From: Borrelia parkeri
GTDB taxonomy: Bacteria > Spirochaetota > Spirochaetia > Borreliales > Borreliaceae
DNA length: 64,000 nt
Reading direction: 5' to 3'
NCBI RefSeq assembly: GCF_023035815.1
Contig: NZ_CP073159.1
Span: forward strand, 186,001 to 250,000
Under the pieces are notes generated by a model, which had not been told where the DNA came from, did not search any database, and was given only the letters and a program-made list of their open reading frames with translations. The position numbers and the translations under genes are program-made. Positions 1 through 7,923 of the stretch are shown here, in pieces (position 1 is the stretch's first letter; each line of letters begins with the position of its first letter).

Positions 1-85
1 CTTTAATTATAGCGAAGACCTCACCATTAATTTCAAAATGAATCAACAAAGTTTTATATGAATATTCAATTGCAAGGGTATTCAT
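1..85 (-). CDS. tsaB: TsaB N-terminus (t6A biosynthesis), cut by window edge
   Basis: Reading leftward from an ATG at 85-83 gives MNTLAIEYSYKTLLIHFEIN and continues open to the window edge, so only about 28 codons are visible. The opening (hydrophobic strand, then LAIE-Y-S) is how TsaB/YeaZ, an ASKHA-fold protein, begins. TsaB is the scaffold partner of TsaD and TsaE in making N6-threonylcarbamoyladenosine at position 37 of ANN-decoding tRNAs. The start lies inside the 3' end of tsaE (overlap of 20 bases), and adjacency to tsaE supports the call. The length is too short for more than a family-level identification. Confidence 0.6.
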   Translation of the reverse strand, partial: MNTLAIEYSYKTLLIHFEINGEVFAIIK

Positions 86-494
86 CACTAAATTCTAAAA
101 TCCTACTAGTACTTTTTATTTTAAATGTTAAAAACATCAATCTATTCTTTGGCAAAATATCAATAATGATCTCTGGCCACTCAATAGCTATTATAGCTGA
201 CATATCTAAGAGAAGCTCCATTCCACCAATAAGTTGAAACTCATCTAAAATATTTAAACGATACAAATCAATATGATAAAACTTAAAATCTACAAATTCA
301 TAAACATTAACAATATTATAAGTTGGACTTGTAAAGTAAGAAATGCCAAGATTTAAAGCCAAACCTTTTAAAAAGGTTGTCTTCCCAGTTCCCATATCAC
401 CACAAAGACCAAATATCTTACCAATAGGCAAGGGACTAAAAAAAGATTTAGCAAAGTTTATCATTTCCTTTTCTGTTTCAAAAGATAATGTCAA
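66..494 (-). CDS. tsaE: TsaE, tRNA t6A-modification ATPase
   Basis: 142 residues, the usual length for TsaE/YjeE. A Walker A loop GDMGTGKTT sits near residues 32-40, followed by the family motif SPTYNIVNVYE and HIDLYRL; IEWPE near the C-terminus is the typical TsaE end motif. TsaE is the ATPase that turns over the TsaB-TsaD complex in tRNA t6A37 synthesis. The start codon is TTG, preceded by AGGGTGAG about five bases upstream, and it overlaps the stop of the preceding gene (TTGA). The downstream tsaB start lies within its last codons, so the two are probably co-translated. Confidence 0.88.
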   Translation of the reverse strand: MTLSFETEKEMINFAKSFFSPLPIGKIFGLCGDMGTGKTTFLKGLALNLGISYFTSPTYNIVNVYEFVDFKFYHIDLYRLNILDEFQLIGGMELLLDMSAIIAIEWPEIIIDILPKNRLMFLTFKIKSTSRILEFSDEYPCN

Positions 495-835
495 GAAAGC
501 TCACCCTTTATATCAAGATCAATAACATGCCTCTTGATTGCAACCATTAAACTAAGAACAGGATAATTTAAAGGGTCTACAAAATCAATAGTGATATGTT
601 TCTCACCTAAAGGAGTTACTTCTATTGTAAACTTCACTTTCTTAGTCTCACTAGAACCCTTATATTCATAAAAAGCGTCAGCAAAATACACTCTCCTATA
701 ATATATATGACTATCTTGCTTGCTGATATTATCAAGAGAAATAAATTTCACAAATAATATTCCTTTAAATAAAATCCCGAGAAGCCAACATAGGAATATT
801 TCATTTAGCGCTATTTTCAAAGATGGGACTTTCAT
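491..835 (-). CDS. Small membrane-anchored protein of unknown function
   Basis: 114 residues starting at an ATG. Residues about 8-30 form one hydrophobic segment (IALNEIFLCWLLGILFKGIL), so the rest is probably an extracytoplasmic domain held at the membrane. The remainder looks like a small beta-rich fold ending in a basic and acidic tail. I do not recognise a family. It sits between rplT and tsaE in the same orientation and its stop overlaps the tsaE start by four bases, so it is likely co-transcribed with tsaE/tsaB. Position matches a conserved hypothetical gene of the Lyme Borrelia chromosome. Confidence 0.6.
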   Translation of the reverse strand: MKVPSLKIALNEIFLCWLLGILFKGILFVKFISLDNISKQDSHIYYRRVYFADAFYEYKGSSETKKVKFTIEVTPLGEKHITIDFVDPLNYPVLSLMVAIKRHVIDLDIKGELS

Positions 836-935
836 TTTTAACTTTTAATCCGCCTATGCAATTATCCGTTAAAAAAATACTTAAATCCCCAAATTTAGTG
901 AGATGTCGCAAAAAATAACTCTAATCCCTACAATT

Positions 936-953
936 AAACTTCCCAGGAAGTTT
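936..953 (-). terminator. Hairpin directly after rplT
   Basis: AAACTTCC (936-943) and GGAAGTTT (946-953) form a perfect 8-bp stem with a 2-base loop, abutting the rplT stop codon. Read on the minus strand it is followed by only a weak T-run, while on the plus strand a TTTTT tract follows. It may attenuate or end the infC-rpmI-rplT transcript; termination strength is uncertain. Confidence 0.4.
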
Positions 954-1301
954 TTAATTTTTTATTTCATAAACAATTTTTTTAAAAGTTTCAATATCCT
1001 CAATTGCTAAATTAGATAAAATTTTTCTATTAAGCTTAATATTAGACTTTTTCAAACTTTCAAAAAACTTTGAATAGTTAATTTCCATACCCGTTAAAGC
1101 AGCAGAAATTCTTACAATCCATAAACTTCTAAAATCTCTCTTACGATTCTTTCTATCTCTTGTAGCATACATCATGCCTTTACGAAGAGTATCTTTAGCT
1201 TTCTTATAATTACTTTTCTTAGTACCCCAAAAACCCTTGGTTTTCTTTAAGATCTTCTTTCGTCTTGCAACGTGAACTATCCCGTTCTTAACTCTAGCCA
1301 T
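954..1301 (-). CDS. rplT: 50S ribosomal protein L20
   Basis: 115 residues, very basic, beginning MARVKNGIVHVARRKKIL and containing the L20 hallmark KAKDTLRKGMMYATRDRKNR. L20 binds 23S rRNA early in 50S assembly and in several bacteria represses its own operon by binding the mRNA. ATG start with GGAG six bases upstream. It is the last gene of infC-rpmI-rplT, an order conserved across bacteria. No obvious L20-binding pseudoknot could be picked out by eye. Confidence 0.97.
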   Translation of the reverse strand: MARVKNGIVHVARRKKILKKTKGFWGTKKSNYKKAKDTLRKGMMYATRDRKNRKRDFRSLWIVRISAALTGMEINYSKFFESLKKSNIKLNRKILSNLAIEDIETFKKIVYEIKN

Positions 1302-1322
1302 ATAATCTCCTTAAATCAATAT

Positions 1323-1520
1323 TTAAGCATAAGGCAATAAGGTTTTGATTCTCTTAATCTCAAAACTTGAAACCAAACCTGACTTACCCAACTTCCTTCT
1401 TCTCTTTGAAGATTTTTTTGTTAAAATATGTCTTAAATTTTGCTTCTTATATTTAATTTTACCTTTTGAAGTAAAAGCATATCTTTTTTTTGCACTTTTA
1501 CATGTTTTCATTTTTGACAT
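1323..1520 (-). CDS. rpmI: 50S ribosomal protein L35
   Basis: 65 residues, the normal L35 length, rich in Lys/Arg, with the L35 core [20 protein letters not shown] and the [15 protein letters not shown] segment. Start at the ATG preceded by GGAGTTGTAA. It lies 21 bases upstream of rplT and 16 bases after infC, so the three form one transcription unit. Confidence 0.96.
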   Translation of the reverse strand: MSKMKTCKSAKKRYAFTSKGKIKYKKQNLRHILTKKSSKRRRKLGKSGLVSSFEIKRIKTLLPYA

Positions 1521-1536
1521 TTACAACTCCTTATCA

Positions 1537-2097
1537 CTATTTCTTAGACTTAGGTGCAATAATTAAAAACATTGTTTTGCCCTCCATCTTAGCTGGGGAC
1601 TCCAAAACATAATTAGACTCACCTACCCTCTCAAGAATACTCTCTAAAATTCCATAACCCAAATGAGTATGAGCGAGTTCACGTCCTCTAAATCTTATAG
1701 TAACTTTTACTTTATTACCCTCTTTGAGAAATCCTAAAATATTTCTATACTTAAAATCAAGATCATGAGTATCTATCTTTGGCTGCATCCTAACTTCTTT
1801 AAGCTTAATTATTTTTTGATTTCTTTTTTGCTCTTTTTGACGCTTTTCCTGATGAAATTTATATTTCCCATAATCAATTATCTTGCAAACAGGAGGCACT
1901 GAATTTGGAGAAATCTCAACCAAATCAAGCTCAGCATCCCTAGCACATTTAATAGCATCTTCAATTGGCAAAACAGATTGAGTTCCATTATCAAAAACAA
2001 CCCTAACCTCACGGGCCTTAATCTTATGATTAATTCTCAATTCTTTATCACCGGATCTTGACCTATCCCTATCCTTACCGGAACTTCTATTTATCAT
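1537..2097 (-). CDS. infC: Translation initiation factor IF-3
   Basis: 186 residues. The N domain begins at [17 protein letters not shown] (about residue 18) after a basic Arg/Asp/Ser-rich extension; the linker is Lys-rich and the C domain contains [17 protein letters not shown] and the end [13 protein letters not shown]-3 binds the 30S subunit, keeps subunits apart and proofreads initiator tRNA pairing. I chose the ATG at 2097 because an in-frame stop lies just upstream; GGAG is about 13 bases away, which is long. The usual AUU autoregulatory start codon is not used here if this start is correct. Confidence 0.95.
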   Translation of the reverse strand: MINRSSGKDRDRSRSGDKELRINHKIKAREVRVVFDNGTQSVLPIEDAIKCARDAELDLVEISPNSVPPVCKIIDYGKYKFHQEKRQKEQKRNQKIIKLKEVRMQPKIDTHDLDFKYRNILGFLKEGNKVKVTIRFRGRELAHTHLGYGILESILERVGESNYVLESPAKMEGKTMFLIIAPKSKK

Positions 2098-2240
2098 TTA
2101 AAAATACTCACTCCTCAAACAGCATTAATCAATAACTAATTTTAATATACCTTCTCTAAAAAGTAAATTCGAACACATATCTCTTAAACACAATAATAAA
2201 AGAATTTTGAAAAATTCTAAAAAGTAAAAATTTAATTGAT

Positions 2241-2274
2241 TAATAAGTCATTTAAAAGTAAAATTTACTTATTA
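2241..2274 (+). promoter_or_regulatory. Stem that would cover the start of the 2274 gene
   Basis: TAATAAGT (2241-2248) pairs perfectly with ACTTATTA (2267-2274). The right arm ends on the A of the ATG at 2274. Inside the loop lies a 15-base palindrome, AAGTAAAATTTACTT (2256-2270), that overlaps the right arm. No Shine-Dalgarno is evident in front of this ATG. The element could sequester the start or be an operator; it could also be chance in AT-rich DNA. Confidence 0.3.
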
Positions 2275-2936
2275 TGAATATATTTTTACTAACAAGCCTA
2301 CCTTTAGTTTTTAAAATATACATGATAATAAAACATCCTCAATTAAAGTTAATTAAGCAAAATTATATCCATGCAACATCAATATTATTCGCAATAACCA
2401 TTTTTTCTTTACTATATCTGATAGAAGAATTTATATTATATAAAAGCTTGATCATAAATTACCAAACAAAATTCAGTTTAGCATATTCAATATTTATTAA
2501 AGAACAAATATATTACTATGTTTTTCCATTATTTATATTCACATTTTTTTTTACATTCAATCCAAACTCATTGCTTAAAAAAAATCCAATATTTTTAATA
2601 TATTTTGCATTTGGATTAATACTCTCTAAAAATTTAGCACTTATCATAACAAACAGTAAAGTTTTTGGTACATATGAGTATATTAAAATACCTCTTCTAC
2701 ATATATTAGAATTAATATTCACAGCAATCATATGCGAAAAAGGAATACGTCTTCATATAACACAAAACATAAATGGATATCAATTAATTTTTGCTCCTAT
2801 CTTGATCTTAGAAGCAATTATAACATTTTTAAAAGTATTAATTTTAACTAATGCACAAATTTACGCTATAATAACATTAATAATACTACTAGGAATCACA
2901 ATCGTAAACAAGAAAGCCATTGGAACTGTAAAATAA
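2274..2936 (+). CDS. Integral membrane protein, unknown function
   Basis: 220 residues, almost entirely hydrophobic, with about seven predicted membrane segments spread over the full length (for example near residues 3-20, 34-58, 83-100, 106-125, 138-152, 170-190 and 193-212). No family motif recognised. The ATG lacks a clear ribosome binding site and lies in a hairpin. Its stop overlaps the start of the next gene (TAATG), so the lipoprotein downstream is probably translationally coupled and may be its partner. Gene order matches a conserved hypothetical pair in Lyme Borrelia. Confidence 0.6.
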   Translation: MNIFLLTSLPLVFKIYMIIKHPQLKLIKQNYIHATSILFAITIFSLLYLIEEFILYKSLIINYQTKFSLAYSIFIKEQIYYYVFPLFIFTFFFTFNPNSLLKKNPIFLIYFAFGLILSKNLALIITNSKVFGTYEYIKIPLLHILELIFTAIICEKGIRLHITQNINGYQLIFAPILILEAIITFLKVLILTNAQIYAIITLIILLGITIVNKKAIGTVK

Positions 2937-3682
2937 TGATACATACAATAAAGACTTTTATTATTACAATTATTTTAATTCTATGTTTTAGTTGTAAGAA
3001 CAATAAAATCACAGATAAAAATTTTAGTTATATCATAATTTTTTCAGACGCAACAGAGTATTTTTTCAAAATTAAAAATTCTCCATTCATACAAGATAAA
3101 ACACTCTTTATCAATGAAAAAGACATCGAAATTATTAAAGACAAACTAAATAATGTAAAAAAGATACTTTTAACACATAAATCAAATAATGAAATATTTA
3201 ATATCAATAAAATTAAAAAAAAAACTTTTTATCTATCTAAAGTAAAATTTTCATTAAAAAAAGCAATAGATTTTATCTTCAGTTCTCCCTCAATAGATTT
3301 AACAACCTCATTAATAATGAAAGACAACTCACTAAATCAAACAGATTCAGAACACTTAGAAAAAAGTGCAAAAGAAAAAAATATAAACATTACTACAATA
3401 GATGACAAAAATATTCTGTATTTAAAAAATTTGATTACTCCAAAAATAACAAAAGTGATCCTATTCTCAATGAGAAATAATCACGTTTTTTTAAAAAAAT
3501 TATCAGAATCATCTTTTTTTAAAAAAATAGAATTCATATTGATTGGAAGTAATAAAAAAGATTTAAAAGAAATTAACACAAAATACATAATCAGTATGAA
3601 TGAACTCGATTTGCTTGAAATAACAAAAAAAATTAATAAAGATTTTCAATACGAACTCAACATCTATGAAAAAACAATATAA
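2936..3682 (+). CDS. Putative lipoprotein, unknown function
   Basis: 248 residues. The N-terminus is a short basic start, a hydrophobic run and the lipobox LCFSC with Cys at about residue 20, so it should be lipidated and anchored at a membrane. The mature part is Lys/Asn/Ile-rich. It contains alternating strand/helix segments (YIIIFSDATEYFFK, KVILFSMRNNHVFLKKL, EFILIGSNKK) that hint at an alpha/beta, periplasmic-binding-protein-like fold, which is only an inference. The start overlaps the preceding membrane protein's stop by one base, suggesting a membrane protein/lipoprotein pair, conceivably a divergent transport component. Confidence 0.65.
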   Translation: MIHTIKTFIITIILILCFSCKNNKITDKNFSYIIIFSDATEYFFKIKNSPFIQDKTLFINEKDIEIIKDKLNNVKKILLTHKSNNEIFNINKIKKKTFYLSKVKFSLKKAIDFIFSSPSIDLTTSLIMKDNSLNQTDSEHLEKSAKEKNINITTIDDKNILYLKNLITPKITKVILFSMRNNHVFLKKLSESSFFKKIEFILIGSNKKDLKEINTKYIISMNELDLLEITKKINKDFQYELNIYEKTI

Positions 3683-3772
3683 ATCTGATTACAAATCAAC
3701 ATACATTTAACTGAATTGATAAGCAACACTTGACAAACAAAAAATACTATTACTAATGAGAGAAAATAATTG

Positions 3773-4570
3773 TTAAATCAAATCATTAAATAAATCCTTA
3801 AAATTATCATACAACGCAACTATAACGCTATCCACATCACAATTTTTAATTTTTGCAATCTCAAGACACGTATATCCTAAAAAACATGGCGCATTAATCT
3901 TGCCCCTTAAAGGAACTGGGGCTAAAAATGGACTGTCTGTTTCAATTAAAATATCTTCAATATTTAATTTCTTTAACACTCCTCTTAAAGGCTCTGAATT
4001 TTTAAAAGTTAAATTACCTGCAAAAGATATCTTAAATCCAAAATCAATAAATTTTTTAGCATACTCATAATTACCTGAATAACAATGCAATATGCCCCTA
4101 TTTATAAAATTGGAAGATTTAATAATATTGTAAATATCATCATAAGCATCTCTTACATGCAAGATGACGGGCTTTTTATATTTACTAGCCAAATCTAACT
4201 GAATATTTAAAGCTTCAATCTGCTCACTTTTATTATCTCCCTTAAAGTAATCAAGTCCAATTTCACCAACAGCAACAACGTTTTCCTTTTTTAAAATACT
4301 CTCAATTAATTCAAAATCATCTCTTAAAGCCTTATTTAAAGGATGTATGCCAACTGTTAGTGAAATATTAGGATAAGTATTTAAAAGTTGCTTTCTCTCA
4401 TAAAAATCACTAGGATGCAATCCAATATCAAGAAAATAAGAAAATCCATTCTTCAAACATTCATTAATAAGATAATGAATATCAATAGAATTTTTCTTAA
4501 GTTCATTAAAATGAACGTGGGTATCTATCAACTTTTCTAAAAAAATAGATCTTTCAAAATTAAGATTCAT
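3773..4570 (-). CDS. tatD: TatD-family metal-dependent hydrolase
   Basis: 265 residues, TIM-barrel amidohydrolase fold. Metal-binding motifs are visible in order: DTHVHF near residue 17, GEIGLDY (metal-bridging Glu) about residue 105, LHVRDAYDD, LHCYSG, and ETDSPFLAPVPLRG near the end. TatD enzymes are Mg-dependent 3'-5' DNases or nucleases involved in DNA repair. Because of a short N-terminal extension before the first strand, a start a few codons later is possible. The ATG overlaps the stop of the upstream TPR gene by four bases, so the pair is co-transcribed. Confidence 0.88.
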   Translation of the reverse strand: MNLNFERSIFLEKLIDTHVHFNELKKNSIDIHYLINECLKNGFSYFLDIGLHPSDFYERKQLLNTYPNISLTVGIHPLNKALRDDFELIESILKKENVVAVGEIGLDYFKGDNKSEQIEALNIQLDLASKYKKPVILHVRDAYDDIYNIIKSSNFINRGILHCYSGNYEYAKKFIDFGFKISFAGNLTFKNSEPLRGVLKKLNIEDILIETDSPFLAPVPLRGKINAPCFLGYTCLEIAKIKNCDVDSVIVALYDNFKDLFNDLI

Positions 4571-5709
4571 GCATCCATCTTTTTTTTAAGGTTATTAATA
4601 TAGTCAATAATGGTAACATTCTTCATTCCAAGTTGCAAGAAACTTGACAAAATATCTACAGCACTTTCAATTTGCCCTAATGCCTCATAACATTCAGCAG
4701 CATTTACATACAATATTGAGTTCTTAGGATTGGTTTTTATCAGATTTTTAATAGCTGACAATGCTTCTTCATACTGCCCCTGCTCCTTTTGAAGTAGTGC
4801 AAGACCAAGTATAGCAAACATGTCAAAATCAACATCAAGGGCTTTTTTATAATAAATCTGTGAATTTTCATAATCTTTCAAGTACCGGTAAGTATCACCT
4901 ACTCTTGTTAAAACCAAATTATTCTTTGGATCCTTATCTATTATTGTAAGCCAATATTTTAAGGCTTCATGATACTCTTTACTTCCTCTATAGCAATCAG
5001 CAAGCCCAAAAATAGCATAAAAATTATTCGGAGAAATTTCCAAAGCTATTTTAAAAAAATAAATTCCCTTACTAAATTCCTTTAATTTCCTATAACAATT
5101 TCCAATTGAAGTTAAAACACGAACATCAATCTTAACCTGATTTATTTCATACATCCTAAGCCAATATTTCAACGCTTCTTTATATTCCTTAAAGTCATAA
5201 TATAAATGTCCAATACCAACAAGAGCATAATCATTATCAGGTACAAGTTCTAATACTCTTAAGTACGATTGCCTAGATTTTTGAAAATTTTTTAATTTCC
5301 TATAAGAAGAAGCAACTCTTGTAAGAACCGTAATATTTTCAGGATCATATTTCAAATATTCTTCCCATACATCTGTAGCCTTCTTATAATCACCTAAACT
5401 CCTATAACAATCTCCCAATCCAAAAAGTGCATAATTATTATTTGAATGTTTAGCAAGGCATTTTTGATAATAAATTATAGCTTTATCAAAATTTCGCTTC
5501 TTCCTTTCAATGTCTCCAAGTCCAACAAGAGCATAATTATTATTATAATCCTTTTGTAAGATATCATTAAACAATGCCTCTGCTTCAGGAAGTCTCTCTT
5601 CCTTTATCAACTGATATCCCCTTTTGGATTTTTCAGTAACATCAAGAAGCTCATTATCAGAAATTTGCGAGATATCCCCAAACTCACCTAAAAGTTTCTT
5701 GTCTAACAT
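4567..5709 (-). CDS. Tetratricopeptide-repeat protein
   Basis: 380 residues made almost wholly of TPR units from about residue 30 to the end, with no signal peptide, so it is probably cytoplasmic. The repeats are unusually regular. Pairs of TPRs recur as a super-repeat of about 70 residues in which a YA-hGLGDCYR helix alternates with a VLTRV-YRKLK helix. Such proteins are scaffolds; the partner is unknown. ATG start with GGGG about six bases upstream. It is first in a two-gene unit with tatD and divergent from prfA. Lyme Borrelia have an orthologous TPR gene at this place. Confidence 0.8.
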   Translation of the reverse strand: MLDKKLLGEFGDISQISDNELLDVTEKSKRGYQLIKEERLPEAEALFNDILQKDYNNNYALVGLGDIERKKRNFDKAIIYYQKCLAKHSNNNYALFGLGDCYRSLGDYKKATDVWEEYLKYDPENITVLTRVASSYRKLKNFQKSRQSYLRVLELVPDNDYALVGIGHLYYDFKEYKEALKYWLRMYEINQVKIDVRVLTSIGNCYRKLKEFSKGIYFFKIALEISPNNFYAIFGLADCYRGSKEYHEALKYWLTIIDKDPKNNLVLTRVGDTYRYLKDYENSQIYYKKALDVDFDMFAILGLALLQKEQGQYEEALSAIKNLIKTNPKNSILYVNAAECYEALGQIESAVDILSSFLQLGMKNVTIIDYINNLKKKMDA

Positions 5710-6005
5710 AAATACCCCTTCTTAACTGGTTTATTAAAGACATAACATTCACTTCATATATGCTATTTAAAAAAACATATAAGTCATATTTATATATAAA
5801 CATATCAAGATATTAATAAATCTTTAATATCCAATCTCAATAAACATATTATATAAAAAATTAAAAAAATATACTTAAATTCGTAAACTTAAACTTATTT
5901 ATTTAAATTGTATATAAAGCCTATAAAATAAAATTCATGACCAATTATAACAAAAAAATTCAAAAGTAGGATAAAATAATACTACTTTATTAGGAGAAAA
6001 TTAAG
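5710..6005. other. AT-rich divergent intergenic region
   Basis: 296 bases between the TPR gene (minus) and prfA (plus). It is extremely AT-rich and holds several TATAAA-like stretches, so promoters for both directions are expected, but none has a convincing -35/-10 pair. A possible leader stem, AAAGTAG (5963-5969) with CTACTTT (5982-5988), stands just ahead of the prfA ribosome binding site AGGAG at 5991-5996. No small ORF of note. Confidence 0.4.
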
Positions 6006-7079
6006 ATGTTTTTAGAAAGATTAAGTCCCATCGAAAGCAAAATAAAAATACTTGAAGAAAAATTACAAGACACAAATTTAATTAAAAACCAAAAAGAATA
6101 TGCAAAAGTAATAAAAGAATATAACTATTTAGAAAAAATCAAAGAAAAAAAAGATGAATATGAAAACATAATAAGCCAAATCGATGAGAATCAAAAAATT
6201 TTGTCCGAAGAAGAAAATTTAGAAATGAAAGAATTAATAAAACAAGAATTAGCTCATTTAAATCTCAAAAAAGATGAAGTTGAACACACAATCAAAATAT
6301 TACTCTTGCACCAAGATGAAAATGACAGTAAAAATATAATTATTGAAATTAGAGCTGGAACAGGAGGAGAAGAAGCTGCACTTTTTGCACATAATCTTTA
6401 CGAAATGTACACAAAATATTCTGAGAAAAAAAAATGGAAAACAGAGCTTATCAACTTTAACGAAACTGAACTTGGTGGATTTAAAGAAGTAAGTTTTGAA
6501 ATAAAAGGTAAAGAGGTATTTAAAAAATTAAAACATGAAAGCGGGGTACATAGGGTTCAAAGAGTTCCTATAACAGAATCCAATGGAAGACTTCAAACCT
6601 CAGCAGCAACCGTTGCTGTATTGCCTGAAGTTGAAGAAACCGACATTGAAATTAATGAAAAAGATTTAAGAATAGATGTTTACAGATCTTCTGGTGCTGG
6701 GGGCCAACATGTAAACACAACAGACTCTGCCGTTAGAATTACACATCTGCCGACAGGAATTGTGGTACAATGTCAAAATGAAAGAAGTCAGCACAAAAAC
6801 AAAGATCAGGCTATGAAAATATTAAGAGCAAGGCTTTATAAATTTGAAGACCTCAAAAAACAAGAACAACGCTCAAACGACAGAAAGCAACAAGTAGGTT
6901 CAGGTGATAGGTCTGAAAGAATTAGAACATACAATTTTCCACAAAATAGAGTAACAGAACATAGAGCAAATATCAGTCTTTATAAACTAGAAGAAATTAT
7001 GCAAGGAGAACTTGACCTTCTTCTCGACACACTAGCCCTAAAATTACAAGAACAAGCACTAAAAGATAACCCAATATAA
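6006..7079 (+). CDS. prfA: Peptide chain release factor 1
   Basis: 357 residues, the normal RF1 length. Helical domain 1 (residues 1-110) is followed by the core. The stop-codon tripeptide appears as PIT in [14 protein letters not shown] (RF1 type, reading UAA and UAG), and the catalytic GGQ is in [18 protein letters not shown] Gln is the target of PrmC, whose gene follows 10 bases downstream. ATG start with AGGAG about eight bases upstream. The prfA-prmC pairing is conserved in many bacteria. Confidence 0.97.
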   Translation: MFLERLSPIESKIKILEEKLQDTNLIKNQKEYAKVIKEYNYLEKIKEKKDEYENIISQIDENQKILSEEENLEMKELIKQELAHLNLKKDEVEHTIKILLLHQDENDSKNIIIEIRAGTGGEEAALFAHNLYEMYTKYSEKKKWKTELINFNETELGGFKEVSFEIKGKEVFKKLKHESGVHRVQRVPITESNGRLQTSAATVAVLPEVEETDIEINEKDLRIDVYRSSGAGGQHVNTTDSAVRITHLPTGIVVQCQNERSQHKNKDQAMKILRARLYKFEDLKKQEQRSNDRKQQVGSGDRSERIRTYNFPQNRVTEHRANISLYKLEEIMQGELDLLLDTLALKLQEQALKDNPI

Positions 7080-7089
7080 TATTATTTTA

Positions 7090-7923
7090 ATGACAATAAA
7101 TGAAGCAATAAAAAATTCAAAACAACATAATTTAAATACTCTTGAGATTTTATTACTACTTGAAAAAATCTTAAAGAGTCGAAAAGAATTAATTCTTGCA
7201 AATATAAATAAAAATTTAACAAAACAAGAAGAACATAAATTATTGTGTCAAATAAACAGAATAAGATCAGGCATACCCATAAACTATATACTTAAAACAA
7301 AAGAATTTATGGGTATTGAGTTCTATATAAACAAACATGTACTAATTCCTAGAGAAGATACAGAATGTTTAGTAGAAGAAGCTTTAATTCAAATTAAAAA
7401 GCACAATTTAAATAAAATTTTAGATTTATGTTGCGGAAGTGGATGCATTGGCTTAACAATTGCACATTATCTTAAGTGCAAAGTAACACTATCGGATATT
7501 TCAAATAAAGCCTTAAAAGTATCATTAAAAAATACACAAAAACTAAAATTAGAAAATTATATAGAAATACAACATTCAGATCTGTTAAAATACATAAATA
7601 AAGAGTTTGAGCTAATCATAACAAATCCTCCTTATTTAAATAAAGATGAACTAAAAATAAAGGAAAAATTAATAAAAGAACCAAGAGTGGCTCTTTTAGG
7701 GTTTGGAAAAGACGGGCTTGAAATTCCAAAAAAAATAATAAGACAGGCAAAATACAAGCTTGCCAAAAATGGACTCTTAATAATAGAAATGGCTCCTTGG
7801 CAAACAAAATCTTTAAAAAATTTTGCAATCCAGGAAGGGTTTGACTATTTAAAAACTATATATGACATTGAAAGCAGAGAAAGAGCATTGGTCTTAAGGA
7901 TAAAGAATGATACAAGTCTATGA
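7090..7923 (+). CDS. prmC: Release factor glutamine methyltransferase
   Basis: 277 residues. An N-terminal helical substrate-recognition domain (about 1-85) precedes a class I SAM-dependent methyltransferase domain. The SAM loop is ILDLCCGSGCIGLTIA, and the catalytic NPPY is in ELIITNPPYLNKDE near residue 180. PrmC methylates the Gln of the GGQ loop in RF1 and RF2, raising termination efficiency. It lies directly behind prfA and overlaps the next gene by 17 bases, implying a prfA-prmC-rel operon. Confidence 0.95.
   Translation: MTINEAIKNSKQHNLNTLEILLLLEKILKSRKELILANINKNLTKQEEHKLLCQINRIRSGIPINYILKTKEFMGIEFYINKHVLIPREDTECLVEEALIQIKKHNLNKILDLCCGSGCIGLTIAHYLKCKVTLSDISNKALKVSLKNTQKLKLENYIEIQHSDLLKYINKEFELIITNPPYLNKDELKIKEKLIKEPRVALLGFGKDGLEIPKKIIRQAKYKLAKNGLLIIEMAPWQTKSLKNFAIQEGFDYLKTIYDIESRERALVLRIKNDTSL

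Noticed and set aside
1537-2273. L20-type autoregulatory pseudoknot or riboswitch around infC
   Set aside because: No convincing conserved structure could be found by eye in the leader.
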